From assembly GCF_003003235.1 (NCBI RefSeq), contig NZ_PVUE01000007.1, positions 149,245 to 213,244 of the forward strand: 64,000 nucleotides of DNA, read 5' to 3'. A program made the translations under genes and the position numbers. The notes under the pieces were generated by a model that was not told where the DNA came from, did not search any database, and worked only from the letters and a program-made list of their open reading frames with translations. Of the stretch, positions 7,712 through 17,565 are shown one piece after another (position 1 is the stretch's first letter; each line of letters begins with the position of its first letter). The DNA comes from Antricoccus suffuscus. Lineage in GTDB: Bacteria; Actinomycetota; Actinomycetes; Mycobacteriales; Antricoccaceae.

Positions 7712-7717
7712 AGTGAA

Positions 7718-8923
7718 GTGCAGATCCGCGAACGGCTGAACGAGCAGCGGGCGGCGGCGGCATCCCTGTGGGGGCGTGTCGGCCCCCGGACTAGAGACGT
7801 CATCTTCATCCTTGTCGCGCTGGTGACCAGTATCAACCAGATCGTCATGCCTCAGCTCGATGAGGGTCTCATCCACAACACGCTGGCATTGGTGTTCGCC
7901 GTCGTCATCGGGACAGCAAGCCTGTGGTGGCGTCGTGCTCACCCGGTCGCCCTCGTGGTGATCGGGATCGTGATCATCGGCCTCACGGCCATCTATATGT
8001 TCGCCTTGATCGGGTTGTTCAGCCTGGCGATACGTCGACGAGACCGGACCCTCGTTATCTTGGCGATGATCGGAATCGTCGTCTCAATTCTCGGTTCTAC
8101 TCGGCCTGACAGGTTCTCCGCCGGCAACACCGTCGCCACGATCGCCGTCATTCTGATGTCCGTTCTTGCTGGCGCATATATCGGCGTACGGCGCGACCTG
8201 TTGGTGTCGCTGCGAGATCAAGTGACTCAGGCCGAGGCCGAACGCGACCTCCGCGCGGCGCAGGCCCGAATCGCGGAGCGTTCGCGGATCGCCCGGGAGA
8301 TGCACGACGTGCTCGCGCACAAGGTCTCACTCATCGCACTGCACGCCGGCGGGCTCGAGGTCAACTCCTACGCCGAACCGCGCGCGATCGAACAGGCTGC
8401 TCACCTCATCGGACTGACAGCGCGGCAGGCGCTTGCTGACCTGCGTGGGGTCCTCGGCGTCCTGCGTGCCGACGAGTCGCCGGAAGGCTCCGACCTGGCC
8501 CCGCAGCCGTCGATCGGTGACCTGCCTGCCCTCATCGAATCGTCGAGCCAGGCGGGCGTACGCGTCGAGTTGTCGATCTCTGACGGCCTCGATGTGCCGG
8601 AGGTCGTGGGGCGTACGGCGTACCGCATCGTGCAGGAGGCGCTCACGAACGTGCACAAACACGCCAGGCGGGCGGCCACCCAGGTGAGCGTCTCCGGCGT
8701 TCAAGGTACGGCGGTTACCGTCGAGGTCCGCAATGCCTTGCCGGTCAGTGTCGACACGTTGTTGCCCGGCGCCGGGGCAGGCTTGATCGGCCTGCGCGAG
8801 CGGGTGGAGTTGCTCGGTGGCCAGTTCGTGTCCGGGGAAACACCCGAAGGGGGATGGCTGGTGAAGGCTTCTATTCCATGGCCAAAGGGTTCATTGTCGG
8901 TCGATGGACGGGTCGTGTCGTGA
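7718..8923 (+). CDS. Sensor histidine kinase, NarX/DesK type (HisKA_3)
   Basis: About 401 residues. Four to five transmembrane segments occupy the N-terminal 130 residues, with little outside the membrane. A coiled linker (QVTQAEAERDLRAAQARIAE) and the HisKA_3 motif REMHDVLAHKVS follow, with His196 as the phospho-acceptor. The C-terminal HATPase_c domain holds ALTNVHKHA (N box) and GAGLIGLRERVELLGG (G boxes). The membrane-embedded sensor resembles DesK/LiaS kinases that sense envelope or antibiotic stress. The stop overlaps the start of the response regulator (GTGA), so the two are translationally coupled. The neighbouring ABC exporter is a likely target. Confidence 0.9.
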   Translation: MQIRERLNEQRAAAASLWGRVGPRTRDVIFILVALVTSINQIVMPQLDEGLIHNTLALVFAVVIGTASLWWRRAHPVALVVIGIVIIGLTAIYMFALIGLFSLAIRRRDRTLVILAMIGIVVSILGSTRPDRFSAGNTVATIAVILMSVLAGAYIGVRRDLLVSLRDQVTQAEAERDLRAAQARIAERSRIAREMHDVLAHKVSLIALHAGGLEVNSYAEPRAIEQAAHLIGLTARQALADLRGVLGVLRADESPEGSDLAPQPSIGDLPALIESSSQAGVRVELSISDGLDVPEVVGRTAYRIVQEALTNVHKHARRAATQVSVSGVQGTAVTVEVRNALPVSVDTLLPGAGAGLIGLRERVELLGGQFVSGETPEGGWLVKASIPWPKGSLSVDGRVVS

Positions 8924-9573
8924 TCCGGGTGCTGATCGTCGACGATGAGTCGCTCGTGCGGGCTGGGTTGCGGATGATTTTGCAGTCCGCCGACGACATC
9001 GAGGTTGTCGGCGAGGCCGAGGACGGCAGCGCCGTGCCGGAGGCAGTCGCGAGGCACCGGCCCGACGTCGTACTCATGGACATCCGAATGCCGCGTCTTG
9101 ACGGGCTGGCGGCGACTCGAGCGCTGGCCTCGACCGACGATTCACCACGGGTGGTCGTGCTGACGACGTTCGACCTCGATGACTACGTGTTTCGGGCGCT
9201 CGAGGCCGGCGCGGCCGGGTTTCTTCTGAAGGACACGCCGCCGCGCGACCTGCTGCACGCGGTCCGGGTGGTGGCCGCCGGTGAAGCGATGCTGTCGCCG
9301 AAGGTCACCCGCACGCTGATCGGGCATTTCGCCTCCGACTCGCGCAGGCAACGCGAGCGGGCGGCACGCGAACGGATCGGCGTACTGACTGACCGCGAGA
9401 CGGAAGTGTTTCGGGCGGTCGGTGCGGGCCTGTCCAACGCGGAAATCGGCCGGTCGCTGTTCATGAGCGAGGCGACGGTCAAGGCGCATGTGTCACGGCT
9501 TCTCACTAAGCTCGGCGTCGGCAACCGGGTGCAGGTCGCCATCCTCGCGCACGACAGCGGTCACCTCGACTAG
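8920..9573 (+). CDS. NarL/LuxR-family response regulator
   Basis: A 217-residue regulator. The receiver domain has acidic residues Asp8-Asp9, phospho-acceptor Asp54 (LMDIRMPRLDG) and a conserved Thr and Lys (LTTFD, LKDTPP). The C-terminal LuxR HTH reads LTDRETEVFRAVGAGLSNAEI and ends in AHVSRLLTKLGVGNR. The start is GTG 8920, overlapping the kinase stop; upstream in-frame codons lie inside the kinase gene and are not used. It probably controls the divergent ABC exporter genes. Confidence 0.92.
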   Translation: MIRVLIVDDESLVRAGLRMILQSADDIEVVGEAEDGSAVPEAVARHRPDVVLMDIRMPRLDGLAATRALASTDDSPRVVVLTTFDLDDYVFRALEAGAAGFLLKDTPPRDLLHAVRVVAAGEAMLSPKVTRTLIGHFASDSRRQRERAARERIGVLTDRETEVFRAVGAGLSNAEIGRSLFMSEATVKAHVSRLLTKLGVGNRVQVAILAHDSGHLD

Positions 9574-9618
9574 AACATCTGATCCACTTTGATCTAGCAC
9601 AATTGTTCGACTGAATGC

Positions 9619-9624
9619 TAGTTT
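9619..9624 (+). promoter_or_regulatory. TAGTTT -10 element before the AlkB-like gene
   Basis: TAGTTT ends seven bases before ATG 9632, without a ribosome-binding site, again suggesting a leaderless mRNA. Confidence 0.45.
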
Positions 9625-9631
9625 CAGGGGT

Positions 9632-10261
9632 ATGAGCGCTGCACTTCAAGAATCGTTACTCGACGTCATTGACGACACGGCCGTGCTTCCGTTGGCTGGG
9701 GCGGTACGGCGCACCGAACTGTCGCGCGGAGCTTGGATCGACATTCGACGGGGCTGGGTGAGTGGCTCTGGGCCGCTATTTGAGCGGCTCGAAGCCGAGG
9801 TTCCGTGGTACGCCGAAAAGCGCGCGATGTGGGACAAGATTCTCGACGTACCCCGGTTGCTGGCGTTCTATGGCGAGCACGCTCCGCTGCCCGATCCGGC
9901 GCTCGAGGAGGCAAAAGAGTGCCTGGACCGCTACTACGGCACCGAGTTGGGGGAGCAGTTTGCAACCGCGGGGCTGTGTCTCTACCGCGACGGGCGAGAC
10001 AGCGTGGCGTGGCATGGCGACACGGTCGGCCGTGGCAAGACCGAAGACACGATGGTCGCGATTCTGTCGTTGGGTGCCCCGCGCACGCTGATGCTGCGCC
10101 CCCGCGGCGGCGGGACGGCGCTGAAGCACTCACTTGGTCACGGGGACCTGATCGTGATGGGTGGTTCGTGTCAGCGGACCTGGGAGCACGCGGTGCCGAA
10201 AACGTCCAGGCCGGTGGGCCCGCGGATCAGCGTGCAGTTTCGACCTCGGGGAGTGCGCTAG
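9632..10261 (+). CDS. AlkB-like 2-oxoglutarate/Fe(II) dioxygenase
   Basis: A 209-residue protein of the AlkB/ALKBH2-3 family, which removes alkyl lesions from DNA or RNA bases by oxidation. Iron ligands are visible as His128-x-Asp130 (WHGD) and His186 (WEHAVPK). 2-oxoglutarate contacts are Arg198 and Arg204 (RISVQFRPR). The substrate-side segment LCLYRDGRDSVAWHGD is typical of ALKBH2/3-like bacterial members. It is a single gene whose stop overlaps the convergent gene by four bases (CTAG). Confidence 0.9.
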   Translation: MSAALQESLLDVIDDTAVLPLAGAVRRTELSRGAWIDIRRGWVSGSGPLFERLEAEVPWYAEKRAMWDKILDVPRLLAFYGEHAPLPDPALEEAKECLDRYYGTELGEQFATAGLCLYRDGRDSVAWHGDTVGRGKTEDTMVAILSLGAPRTLMLRPRGGGTALKHSLGHGDLIVMGGSCQRTWEHAVPKTSRPVGPRISVQFRPRGVR

Positions 10262-10704
10262 TCGCCCGGGCCGGCCCACGCGATGGCGCGGGTGCCGTCC
10301 GCGTCGCACTCGAGTTCTGCCATGATTCCCGCGTCCGCGGCGGGTGTCCGGACGCCAGCGACCGATGTGAGAGACGGTACGGCGGACCCTACCGCGGCCG
10401 GAGTGCTCATGATGAGCACCGTTTCGCCGCGGTAGCGGTCGCCGATCTCATCGACGACATCGCTCCATCGACGAGACACATCGGCGGCATTCTCTGCGGC
10501 GTCCTTTGCCTCGAGCTCGGTTTCAGTGCGCATTGCGCAGCCGAGTGATGAGGCGAGCACGGCGGCGCTCTGCTCCGGTTCGCCGCCCGGCGGCGCGAAG
10601 ACCATCGCAATCCGGCGCCCGGTAAGAGCGTCGATGAGTCGTGAACGTGTCGTGGCCCCGGCCGCGGCGATGACGATGGTGGCGGGGCAGTGCAAATCGC
10701 CCAT
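10258..10704 (-). CDS. Degenerate histidine-phosphatase-like protein
   Basis: 148 residues, no firm family. The segment RGETVLIMSTPAAVGSAV aligns by eye with the C-terminal motif of phosphoglycerate mutase-like phosphatases (usually GETVLVVSHGG), but the catalytic His is replaced. The N-terminus (TIVIAAAGATTRSRLIDAL) likewise resembles the first strand but lacks the RHG motif. ATTRSR and ASSLGCAMRTETELEA fit the fold's early region. I infer a non-catalytic relative; function unknown. Confidence 0.6.
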   Translation of the reverse strand: MGDLHCPATIVIAAAGATTRSRLIDALTGRRIAMVFAPPGGEPEQSAAVLASSLGCAMRTETELEAKDAAENAADVSRRWSDVVDEIGDRYRGETVLIMSTPAAVGSAVPSLTSVAGVRTPAADAGIMAELECDADGTRAIAWAGPGD

Positions 10705-10724
10705 ACTTGGACTCTAGCCCGAAA

Positions 10725-11915
10725 CTAGATCGTGACGGGGAGTTGTTCTAGGCCGCGGATGACGAACTCCGGGTTGTGCTGCGGCACGTCGACGAGCGCG
10801 ATGTGCGGAAATCTATCGATAAGTGTCGATAAAGACGTCTGGATCTCGACCCGGGCAAGCGGTGCGCCGAGGCAGAAATGGATGCCCACGCCGAATCCCA
10901 AGTGCGGGTTCGGGTCGCGCAGTACGTTCATGACCTCGGGTTTATCGAAAACGTCCGGATCGTGATTGGCGGCCCCGAGTAGTGCCGCAACCTTCTGACC
11001 GGCGCCGATCTCTACCCCGTGGATTGTCGTATCGACCGTGGCGGTCCGCTCGAACAACTGCAACGGTCCATCGAAGCGCACCAATTCTTCCGAGGCGAGC
11101 GCGATGACGGCTGGGTCGGAGATCCCGTTCTGCACTGCGGCTAGCTGCTCTGGGCGTTGTAGGAGCGCCGAGAGGCCATTGCCCGTGACGTTGACGGTCG
11201 CCTCGTGTCCGGCGTTGAGCAGCAGGATGCCCGTTGCCACGAGTTCGTCGTCGGTGATCTTGCTGCCGTCTTCGTCCTGTACGCGAAGCAGGTCGGAGAT
11301 CAGGTCGTCGCCGCGGTTACGCCGCCGCGCGGTCGCGAGCTCTCGCAGGTACGCCGCGAACTCGCTCGCCGCGGACTCGGCGGCTTGCTCGGTAGCCGGG
11401 CTCCGTCCGTACTCATACATCTTCACGATCGCGTTGGACCATGGCCGTAGCAAATGCCAGTCAGAGACCGGCACCCCGAGTAGCGAGCCGATCACCGCAA
11501 TCGGCAGCGGTTCGGCATAGATCGGAAGGAGGTCTACCGGCGAGCCATCTGAGCCGGCGTCCGCTACGGCGTTCGCCAGCTCAGCGGCGAAGGCGACCAC
11601 CCTCGGCCGCAGCCGCTCGACGTGACCGCGCGCAAAGGCCGACGCCACCAGGCGTCGCAGCCGAGTGTGTTCGGGCGGCTCCATCTCGAGCAGCGCGTGT
11701 CGGTGGATGAGGTTGAGTGCCGGATACGCAGCGGCCGGCAGGAAATCCTCCCAGATCCGGCCAAGAGATCGGTGCCGCAGAACCGCCCCCGCAGACGCGT
11801 GGGAGAGTGCGATGAACATCTGCAGGTCGTCGTCCCACTGGAGCGGGGCCTGTGCGCGCATGGTGGCGAACGTCGGGTACGGGTGGGCGATGAACTCGGG
11901 GTCGTCGAGACGCAT
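10725..11915 (-). CDS. Cytochrome P450
   Basis: A soluble bacterial P450 of 396 residues from ATG 11915 (MRLDDPEF). The I-helix has LNAGHEATVN (Glu in place of the more common Asp/Glu order, Thr retained), the K-helix has EELVRFDG, a PERF-like region follows, and the heme loop is FGVGIHFCLGAPLAR with Cys348 as heme ligand. An electron partner (ferredoxin) is not encoded nearby. Substrate is unknown. A longer frame upstream runs into the divergent promoter region and is rejected. It is transcribed away from the ribosomal operon. Confidence 0.92.
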   Translation of the reverse strand: MRLDDPEFIAHPYPTFATMRAQAPLQWDDDLQMFIALSHASAGAVLRHRSLGRIWEDFLPAAAYPALNLIHRHALLEMEPPEHTRLRRLVASAFARGHVERLRPRVVAFAAELANAVADAGSDGSPVDLLPIYAEPLPIAVIGSLLGVPVSDWHLLRPWSNAIVKMYEYGRSPATEQAAESAASEFAAYLRELATARRRNRGDDLISDLLRVQDEDGSKITDDELVATGILLLNAGHEATVNVTGNGLSALLQRPEQLAAVQNGISDPAVIALASEELVRFDGPLQLFERTATVDTTIHGVEIGAGQKVAALLGAANHDPDVFDKPEVMNVLRDPNPHLGFGVGIHFCLGAPLARVEIQTSLSTLIDRFPHIALVDVPQHNPEFVIRGLEQLPVTI

Positions 11916-11996
11916 CTGACCAGTATGAGCGAGCAATACGCAAACGTCCGGCATCACTCTCGTGATGGGCTTCACCAAATGAGTCTCGTACCCCGT

Positions 11997-12026
11997 TTGT
12001 GTTCGACGGACGGGGTAGGGCATACT
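11997..12026 (+). promoter_or_regulatory. Candidate promoter for the S10 operon
   Basis: TTGTGT at 11997-12002 and CATACT at 12021-12026, separated by 18 bases, face rpsJ. It is the best match I see in the divergent region, but the -35 is imperfect and closer promoters cannot be excluded. Confidence 0.35.
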
Positions 12027-12463
12027 TGACGGGTTGCCTTTCGCGCGGCTGCACCATCCCGTGGACACAAATTACGTGGACATTTGGAAACATGGACAGC
12101 GTGGGCCGAGGGCGACAGCACGACCCGAGCACCGTGCTCCACGCGAGCGCATCTGGTTCACCACCATCCGGTACGACGAATCCTGTCGCGCTGGCATGTG
12201 CGGAAGCGGCGACACGCCCGACCGCGTGGACCGGAGGACCCGGACACCTGAACAGTGGCAGCGGAACCTACCGCACGCAACGCACGCGCCCAGTCTGGCG
12301 CAGCCATGCATGCTGCTGACTCCTGGCCGAGTGGCTCACCGCACGAAGCTCGATAGAACGAACAGCACGAACCACCAGCACGAACAGCAACACGAAGACA
12401 GACAGCACCCGAGACAGCGCGCGACGAACTCACGCGTCGCAGCTATGAAAAGGACGGCAAAGC
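12027..12463 (+). other. Long untranslated leader before rpsJ
   Basis: About 430 bases without a believable gene. The last 130 bases before the rpsJ start are strongly A/C-rich (repeated CACGAA and AACAGCA), so they should be nearly unstructured, in contrast with the G/C-rich first half. The reading frame open across it continues out of frame into rpsJ and shows no protein-like composition. An autoregulatory leader is possible. Confidence 0.5.
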
Positions 12464-12769
12464 GTGGCCGGACAGAAGATCCGCATCAGGCTCAAGGCCT
12501 ACGACCACGAAGCGATTGACGCTTCGGCGCGCAAGATCGTTGAGACGGTCACCCGCACCGGCGCTCGCGTCGTCGGGCCAGTGCCGCTGCCCACTGAAAA
12601 GAACGTGTACTGCGTCATCCGTTCGCCGCACAAGTACAAAGACTCGCGCGAACATTTCGAGATGCGCACGCACAAGCGTCTCATCGACATTCTTGAGCCG
12701 ACACCAAAGACTGTCGATGCCCTCATGCGCATCGACCTTCCCGCGAGCGTCGACGTAAACATCCAGTAG
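12464..12769 (+). CDS. rpsJ: 30S ribosomal protein S10
   Basis: 101 residues, the usual length. It starts at GTG with AAAGGACGG upstream. The long loop region [20 protein letters not shown] and the C-terminal [12 protein letters not shown] are standard. S10 sits in the 30S head and also takes part in transcription antitermination as NusE. It is the first gene of the S10-spc cluster, and a 98-base gap separates it from rplC. Confidence 0.99.
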   Translation: MAGQKIRIRLKAYDHEAIDASARKIVETVTRTGARVVGPVPLPTEKNVYCVIRSPHKYKDSREHFEMRTHKRLIDILEPTPKTVDALMRIDLPASVDVNIQ

Positions 12770-12867
12770 CAGCTCGGGCCGTACGCCGCGCACGAGAGTG
12801 CGCGCCGCGCCGGCCCGGCACCGCGAACTAAGCAATAGCAACCTGAAGTCAGTAGGGACAGCAGCAG

Positions 12868-13572
12868 ATGACCAGCAAGTTCAGCCGCACGCAGCGCGGC
12901 GTCTTGGGTACGAAACTGGGGATGACCCAGGTCTTCGACGAGAACAACCGGATCATCCCGGTCACCGTCGTCAAGGCCGGCCCCTGTGTCGTCACTCAGG
13001 TACGCAAGCCTGACATCGACGGTTACTCGGCAATTCAGATCGGCTACGGCGAGATTGACCCGCGCAAGGTCAACCAGCCGGACAAGGGCCACTTCGCGAA
13101 AGCGGGAGTCACGCCTCGTCGGCACATCGCCGAGATCCGCACCGAAGACGCAGAGTCCTACGAGATCGGCCAGGAAATCACCTTGGAGATCTTCGAAGAG
13201 GGCCAGATCGTCGACGTCACCGGCACGAGCAAGGGCAAGGGCTACGCCGGCGTCATGAAGCGTCACGGCTTCCACGGCGTGGGTGCCTCGCACGGTGCGC
13301 ACCGCAACCACCGCAAGCCCGGTTCGATCGGTGGCTGTGCCACTCCAGGTCGTGTCTTCAAGGGCATGCGGATGGCTGGTCGGATGGGTAGCGACCGCGT
13401 CACGACGATGGGTCTTAAGGTCCACCGCGTCGACACCGAGAAGGGCCTGCTGCTGATCAAGGGCGCGATTCCAGGCAACGCCAAGGGCGTTGTATATGTA
13501 CGCAACTCGGTCAAGACCGAGATGTCGCCGAAGGCCAGTGGCGCGGCAACGAAGGGTGGTGCGGGCAAGTGA
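12868..13572 (+). CDS. rplC: 50S ribosomal protein L3
   Basis: 234 residues. The central extension reaching the peptidyl transferase centre is recognisable in [21 protein letters not shown], followed by [17 protein letters not shown] sequence. L3 starts 50S assembly. Its TGA overlaps the GTG of rplD (GTGA), coupling their translation. The C-terminus has a short Ala/Lys-rich tail. Confidence 0.99.
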   Translation: MTSKFSRTQRGVLGTKLGMTQVFDENNRIIPVTVVKAGPCVVTQVRKPDIDGYSAIQIGYGEIDPRKVNQPDKGHFAKAGVTPRRHIAEIRTEDAESYEIGQEITLEIFEEGQIVDVTGTSKGKGYAGVMKRHGFHGVGASHGAHRNHRKPGSIGGCATPGRVFKGMRMAGRMGSDRVTTMGLKVHRVDTEKGLLLIKGAIPGNAKGVVYVRNSVKTEMSPKASGAATKGGAGK

Positions 13573-14276
13573 GTAACTTGACCGTCGACGTCCTCGACAC
13601 CGAGGGCAAGAAGGCAAAGTCCATCGATTTGCCTGCGGAGATTTTCGACGCGCAGGCCAACGTTTCGCTGTTGCACCAGGTCGTCGTCGCGCAGCTTGCG
13701 GCGAAGCGCCAGGGTACGGCGAAGGCGAAGACTCGCGGCGAGGTCTCCGGCGGCGGCGCGAAGCCATACCGCCAGAAGGGCACCGGCCGCGCCCGTCAGG
13801 GTTCGACCCGTGCGCCGCAGTTCGCAGGTGGCGGCATCGTCCACGGTCCGCAGCCGCGCAACTACGCGCAGAAGACCCCCAAGAAGATGAAGGCTGCCGC
13901 CCTGCGCGGCGCGCTCTCGGACCGCGCCCGCGCGGACCTGCTCTTCGTGGTTTCCCAGATCGCCACCGGCGACACGGTCAAGACCAAGGACGCGCTTGCG
14001 GTACTGCGCGCCGCGGTTCCGTTCGTGGACACGCTCAAGAAGCGCATCCTCGTCGTGCTCGGTCGCGATGACCTGGCCGGCTGGGTGTCGCTGCGCAACG
14101 TGCCCAACGTGCACTTGCTCGTTGCCGACCAGCTCAACACTCACGACGTACTCGTCTCCGACGCGGTGGTCTTCACCGAGACGGCGCTCGAAGAGTTCCT
14201 CAGCGGCTCGCGCGAGCGCGGCGTCGAGGTCGAGGTTCTCGTCGACGAGGTAGCCCAAGAAGAGGGTGACAAGTAA
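13569..14276 (+). CDS. rplD: 50S ribosomal protein L4
   Basis: 235 residues, starting at GTG 13569 inside the rplC stop. The exit-tunnel loop is visible as [21 protein letters not shown]4 lines the nascent chain tunnel and in some bacteria represses its own operon through the mRNA leader. Its stop overlaps the rplW start by one base. Confidence 0.99.
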   Translation: MSNLTVDVLDTEGKKAKSIDLPAEIFDAQANVSLLHQVVVAQLAAKRQGTAKAKTRGEVSGGGAKPYRQKGTGRARQGSTRAPQFAGGGIVHGPQPRNYAQKTPKKMKAAALRGALSDRARADLLFVVSQIATGDTVKTKDALAVLRAAVPFVDTLKKRILVVLGRDDLAGWVSLRNVPNVHLLVADQLNTHDVLVSDAVVFTETALEEFLSGSRERGVEVEVLVDEVAQEEGDK

Positions 14277-14572
14277 TGAAGTCCAACCCACGCGACGTCG
14301 TGCTCGCTCCGGTCATCTCGGAGAAGAGCTATGGCCTGCTTGAGGAAAACAAGTACACCTTCCTCATTCGGCCGGACGCCAACAAGACCCAGATCAAGAT
14401 CGCTGTGCAAGAGATCTTCGGCGTGAAGGTTCTCGCCGTCAACACAGCAAACCGCCAGGGCAAGACGAAACGCACTCGCTACGGAATCGGTAAGCGCAAG
14501 GACACCAAGCGCGCAATCGTGACCGTCGCCGAGGGCGATCGCATCGAAATCTTTGGCGGACCGGTCAGCTAA
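14276..14572 (+). CDS. rplW: 50S ribosomal protein L23
   Basis: 98 residues, with [18 protein letters not shown] at the start and the loop [19 protein letters not shown]23 sits at the tunnel exit and is the docking site for trigger factor and SRP. It overlaps rplD (TAATG) and is 45 bases from rplB. Confidence 0.99.
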   Translation: MKSNPRDVVLAPVISEKSYGLLEENKYTFLIRPDANKTQIKIAVQEIFGVKVLAVNTANRQGKTKRTRYGIGKRKDTKRAIVTVAEGDRIEIFGGPVS

Positions 14573-14617
14573 GGCTGAGCGGAACTAACGAACTAAGAAG
14601 CGAGATAGGTAACCACA

Positions 14618-15451
14618 ATGGCAATCCGCAAGTACAAGCCGACGACACCGGGTCGTCGCGGGTCGAGCGTCTCTGATTTTGCAGAGGTCACCCGCAGCAC
14701 CCCGGAGAAGTCGCTGGTGCGTCCCCTGCACAACAAGGGTGGACGTAACGCTCACGGACGTGTCACCACTCGGCACCAGGGTGGCGGACACAAGCGCGCT
14801 TACCGACTGATCGACTTCCGCCGCGCGGATAAAGACGGCGTACCAGCCAAGGTCGCACACATCGAGTACGACCCCAACCGCACCGCTCGTATCGCGCTGC
14901 TGCACTACGCAGACGGCGAGAAGCGCTACATCATTGCGCCGGTCAAGCTGGGTCAGGGAGCCAAGGTCGAGTCGGGTCCGGGCGCGGACATCAAGCCGGG
15001 CAATAACCTGCCCCTGCGCAACATCCCGACCGGTACGGTCGTGCACGCGATCGAGCTTCGCCCCGGCGGCGGCGCGAAGATCGCCCGTTCCGCGGGCGCG
15101 TCGGTCCAGCTGGTTGCTAAGGACGGCCCATACGCCCAGCTGCGCATGCCGTCCGGCGAGATCCGCAACGTCGACGCGCGCTGCCGCGCGACCGTCGGCG
15201 AGGTCGGCAACGCCGAGCAGTCCAACATCAACTGGGGCAAGGCCGGCCGCATGCGCTGGAAGGGCAAGCGCCCCAGCGTCCGCGGTGTCGCCATGAACCC
15301 GGTCGACCACCCGCACGGTGGTGGCGAGGGCAAGACCTCCGGTGGTCGTCACCCGGTCAACCCCGCAGGTAAGCCAGAGGGCCGCACGCGCAAGCGCAAG
15401 CCCAGTGACCAGCTCATTGTTCGTCGGCGCCGTACCGGCAAGAAGCGTTAA
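14618..15451 (+). CDS. rplB: 50S ribosomal protein L2
   Basis: 277 residues. The peptidyl-transferase-associated region [18 protein letters not shown] contains the essential His of the family. The N-terminus [20 protein letters not shown] and the basic end RRRRTGKKR are normal. Needed for subunit joining. Confidence 0.99.
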   Translation: MAIRKYKPTTPGRRGSSVSDFAEVTRSTPEKSLVRPLHNKGGRNAHGRVTTRHQGGGHKRAYRLIDFRRADKDGVPAKVAHIEYDPNRTARIALLHYADGEKRYIIAPVKLGQGAKVESGPGADIKPGNNLPLRNIPTGTVVHAIELRPGGGAKIARSAGASVQLVAKDGPYAQLRMPSGEIRNVDARCRATVGEVGNAEQSNINWGKAGRMRWKGKRPSVRGVAMNPVDHPHGGGEGKTSGGRHPVNPAGKPEGRTRKRKPSDQLIVRRRRTGKKR

Positions 15452-15463
15452 GGATAGATAGAC

Positions 15464-15745
15464 ATGCCACGCAGCGTTAAAAAGGGCTACTTCGTCGATG
15501 ATCATCTTCTGAAGAAGGTCGATGACCAGAACGAGAAGAACACCAAGACGGTCATCAAGACCTGGTCGCGTCGTTCGACGATCATCCCGGACATGCTCGG
15601 ACACACCTTCGCCGTCCACGACGGTCGCAAGCACGTTCCGGTCTTCGTCTCGGAATCGATGGTCGGGCACAAGCTCGGCGAGTTCGCACCGACCCGCACC
15701 TTCCGGGGTCACATCAAGGACGACCGCAAGTCGCGTCGCGGCTAG
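15464..15745 (+). CDS. rpsS: 30S ribosomal protein S19
   Basis: 93 residues; [19 protein letters not shown] and [16 protein letters not shown] are the family signatures. It lies in the 30S head next to S13. It follows rplB after 12 bases and is separated from rplV by 61 bases with a GAAA-GGGGAAAG ribosome-binding region. Confidence 0.99.
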   Translation: MPRSVKKGYFVDDHLLKKVDDQNEKNTKTVIKTWSRRSTIIPDMLGHTFAVHDGRKHVPVFVSESMVGHKLGEFAPTRTFRGHIKDDRKSRRG

Positions 15746-15806
15746 TACGTCGACCACCGTCAGTAACAAGCAGAGTTTGATCAGAAATTAAGCAAGGGGA
15801 AAGCGA

Positions 15807-16232
15807 ATGAACGCAGGGCCTGCCACCGCGGCCGACGACCTTCAGGTCGTGCGTGCCCGGGCTAAGCACGTCCGCGTCACGCCGATGAAGGCGCGTCGTG
15901 TCATCGACCTGATCCGGGATCTGCCGACCGCAGAGGCACTCATCGTGCTGCAGTTTGCTCCTCAGTCGGCCAGTGAACCGGTCGCGAAGGTACTCGCAAG
16001 CGCGGTTGCCAACGCCGAGGAAAACCATCGTCTCGACGCCGACACGCTCGTCGTGCACCGTGCGTACGTCGACGAAGGTCCGACCATGAAGCGGTTCCGG
16101 CCGCGTGCGCAAGGACGGGCCTACCGCATCCGCAAGCGCACCAGCCACATCACGATCGAGGTCGCCAGCGTCGCACCCTCGAAGTCCGCTAAGAAATCCA
16201 AGAAGTCCAGCGCGAAGGGGAGTGCCCGCTAG
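15807..16232 (+). CDS. rplV: 50S ribosomal protein L22
   Basis: 141 residues. The tunnel-lining beta hairpin is at [21 protein letters not shown] Ser/Lys tail ([17 protein letters not shown]) extends past the core fold, as in many actinobacteria. The stop overlaps the rpsC GTG by one base. Confidence 0.99.
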   Translation: MNAGPATAADDLQVVRARAKHVRVTPMKARRVIDLIRDLPTAEALIVLQFAPQSASEPVAKVLASAVANAEENHRLDADTLVVHRAYVDEGPTMKRFRPRAQGRAYRIRKRTSHITIEVASVAPSKSAKKSKKSSAKGSAR

Positions 16233-17146
16233 TGGGTCAGAAAGTCAACCCGCACGGTTTCCGGCTCGGTATCACCACCGAGTGGAAGTCCCGTTGGTTC
16301 GCAGATAAGCAGTACGCCGACTATGTCAAGGAAGACGTTGCCATTCGTCGCCTGATGACGACGGGCATGGAGCGCGCAGGCATCTCCAGTGTCGAGATCG
16401 AACGCACCCGGGATCGGGTCCGCGTCGACATCCACACCGCGCGCCCTGGCATCGTCATCGGTCGCCGCGGCGCCGAAGCCGAGCGTTTGCGCGGCGAGCT
16501 CGAGAAGCTCACCAGCAAGCAAGTCCAGCTCAACATCCTCGAGGTCAAGAACCCCGAGGCGGACGCTCAGCTGGTCGCGCAGGGCATCGCCGAGCAGCTG
16601 TCCAGCCGCGTGGCGTTCCGTCGCGCAATGAAGAAGGCTCAGCAGTCGGCCATGCGCGCTCAGGGTGTCAAGGGCATCCGGATCCAGTGTGGCGGACGTC
16701 TGGGCGGCGCGGAAATGTCGCGCTCAGAGTTCTACCGCGAAGGTCGGGTGCCGCTGCACACGCTGCGCGCGAACATCGACTACGGCACCTATGAGGCCCG
16801 CACGACCTTCGGTCGGATCGGCGTCAAGGTGTGGATCTACAAGGGCGATGTCACCCAGAGCAAGGCCGAGCGCGAGGCCGCTGAGACCGCGTTGCGCGAG
16901 CATCGTCGTCAGCGTCCCGAGCGTCGTCCGCGCCGTTCCGGTTCGTCCGGTACGACGGGCACCAGCACCGAAGCCGGGCGCGCAGCAGCGCAGGCCAGCG
17001 TGGCGCCGGCTCCCGAGGAAGCGGACACGACCTCGACCGAAGCAATCGCAACCGAAGTAGCCGAGGCGATCGTAGAAGCTCCTGCCGCCGCCCCGGCCGA
17101 GACGACCGAAGCCGGCAGCGGCACCGAGTCGGAGAAGGACGCCTAA
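16232..17146 (+). CDS. rpsC: 30S ribosomal protein S3 with long acidic tail
   Basis: 304 residues, starting at GTG 16232. The KH domain motif [18 protein letters not shown] and the S3 C-domain ([18 protein letters not shown]) are intact and end near residue 215. The remaining 85 or so residues are first Arg-rich, then Ala/Glu/Thr-rich and probably disordered. Actinobacterial S3 proteins often carry a tail, but this one is at the long end. S3 is part of the mRNA entry helicase site. Confidence 0.98.
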   Translation: MGQKVNPHGFRLGITTEWKSRWFADKQYADYVKEDVAIRRLMTTGMERAGISSVEIERTRDRVRVDIHTARPGIVIGRRGAEAERLRGELEKLTSKQVQLNILEVKNPEADAQLVAQGIAEQLSSRVAFRRAMKKAQQSAMRAQGVKGIRIQCGGRLGGAEMSRSEFYREGRVPLHTLRANIDYGTYEARTTFGRIGVKVWIYKGDVTQSKAEREAAETALREHRRQRPERRPRRSGSSGTTGTSTEAGRAAAQASVAPAPEEADTTSTEAIATEVAEAIVEAPAAAPAETTEAGSGTESEKDA

Positions 17147-17148
17147 CC

Positions 17149-17565
17149 ATGCTTATCCCACGCAGGGTCAAGCACCGCAAGCAGCACCACCCGTCCCGGA
17201 CCGGTGCTGCCAAAGGTGGAACCCGAGTAACTTTCGGCGACTACGGCATCCAGGCGCTCGAGCCGGCGTACGTCACCAACCGTCAGATTGAGTCCGCGCG
17301 TATCGCTATCAACCGGCACATCCGTCGTGGCGGCAAGGTCTGGATCAACATCTTCCCGGACCGCCCCCTGACGAAGAAGCCGGCCGAAACCCGCATGGGT
17401 TCCGGTAAGGGTTCGCCCGAGTGGTGGATCGCCAATATCAAGCCGGGTCGTGTCCTGTTCGAAATGACCTACCCCAATGACCAGATCGCTCGCGAGGCAC
17501 TTCGCCGTGCGATCCACAAGCTCCCGATGAAGTGCCGCATCGTGACCCGGGATAGTGAGTTCTAA
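17149..17565 (+). CDS. rplP: 50S ribosomal protein L16
   Basis: 138 residues; [17 protein letters not shown] and the [17 protein letters not shown] segment near the tRNA A site are typical. Stop overlaps rpmC by one base. Confidence 0.99.
   Translation: MLIPRRVKHRKQHHPSRTGAAKGGTRVTFGDYGIQALEPAYVTNRQIESARIAINRHIRRGGKVWINIFPDRPLTKKPAETRMGSGKGSPEWWIANIKPGRVLFEMTYPNDQIAREALRRAIHKLPMKCRIVTRDSEF

Noticed and set aside
9574..9631. GAACA...TGTTC inverted repeat after the response regulator
   Set aside because: Five-base arms with a long spacer are expected by chance.
12034..12519. A 161-codon plus-strand open frame in the rpsJ leader
   Set aside because: Runs out of frame into rpsJ, low-complexity A/C-rich end, no recognisable protein and no ribosome-binding site.
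12499..15769. Long minus-strand open frames (up to about 420 codons) across rpsJ to rpsS
   Set aside because: They are antisense to highly conserved ribosomal genes and arise from high GC at third codon positions; no family resemblance.
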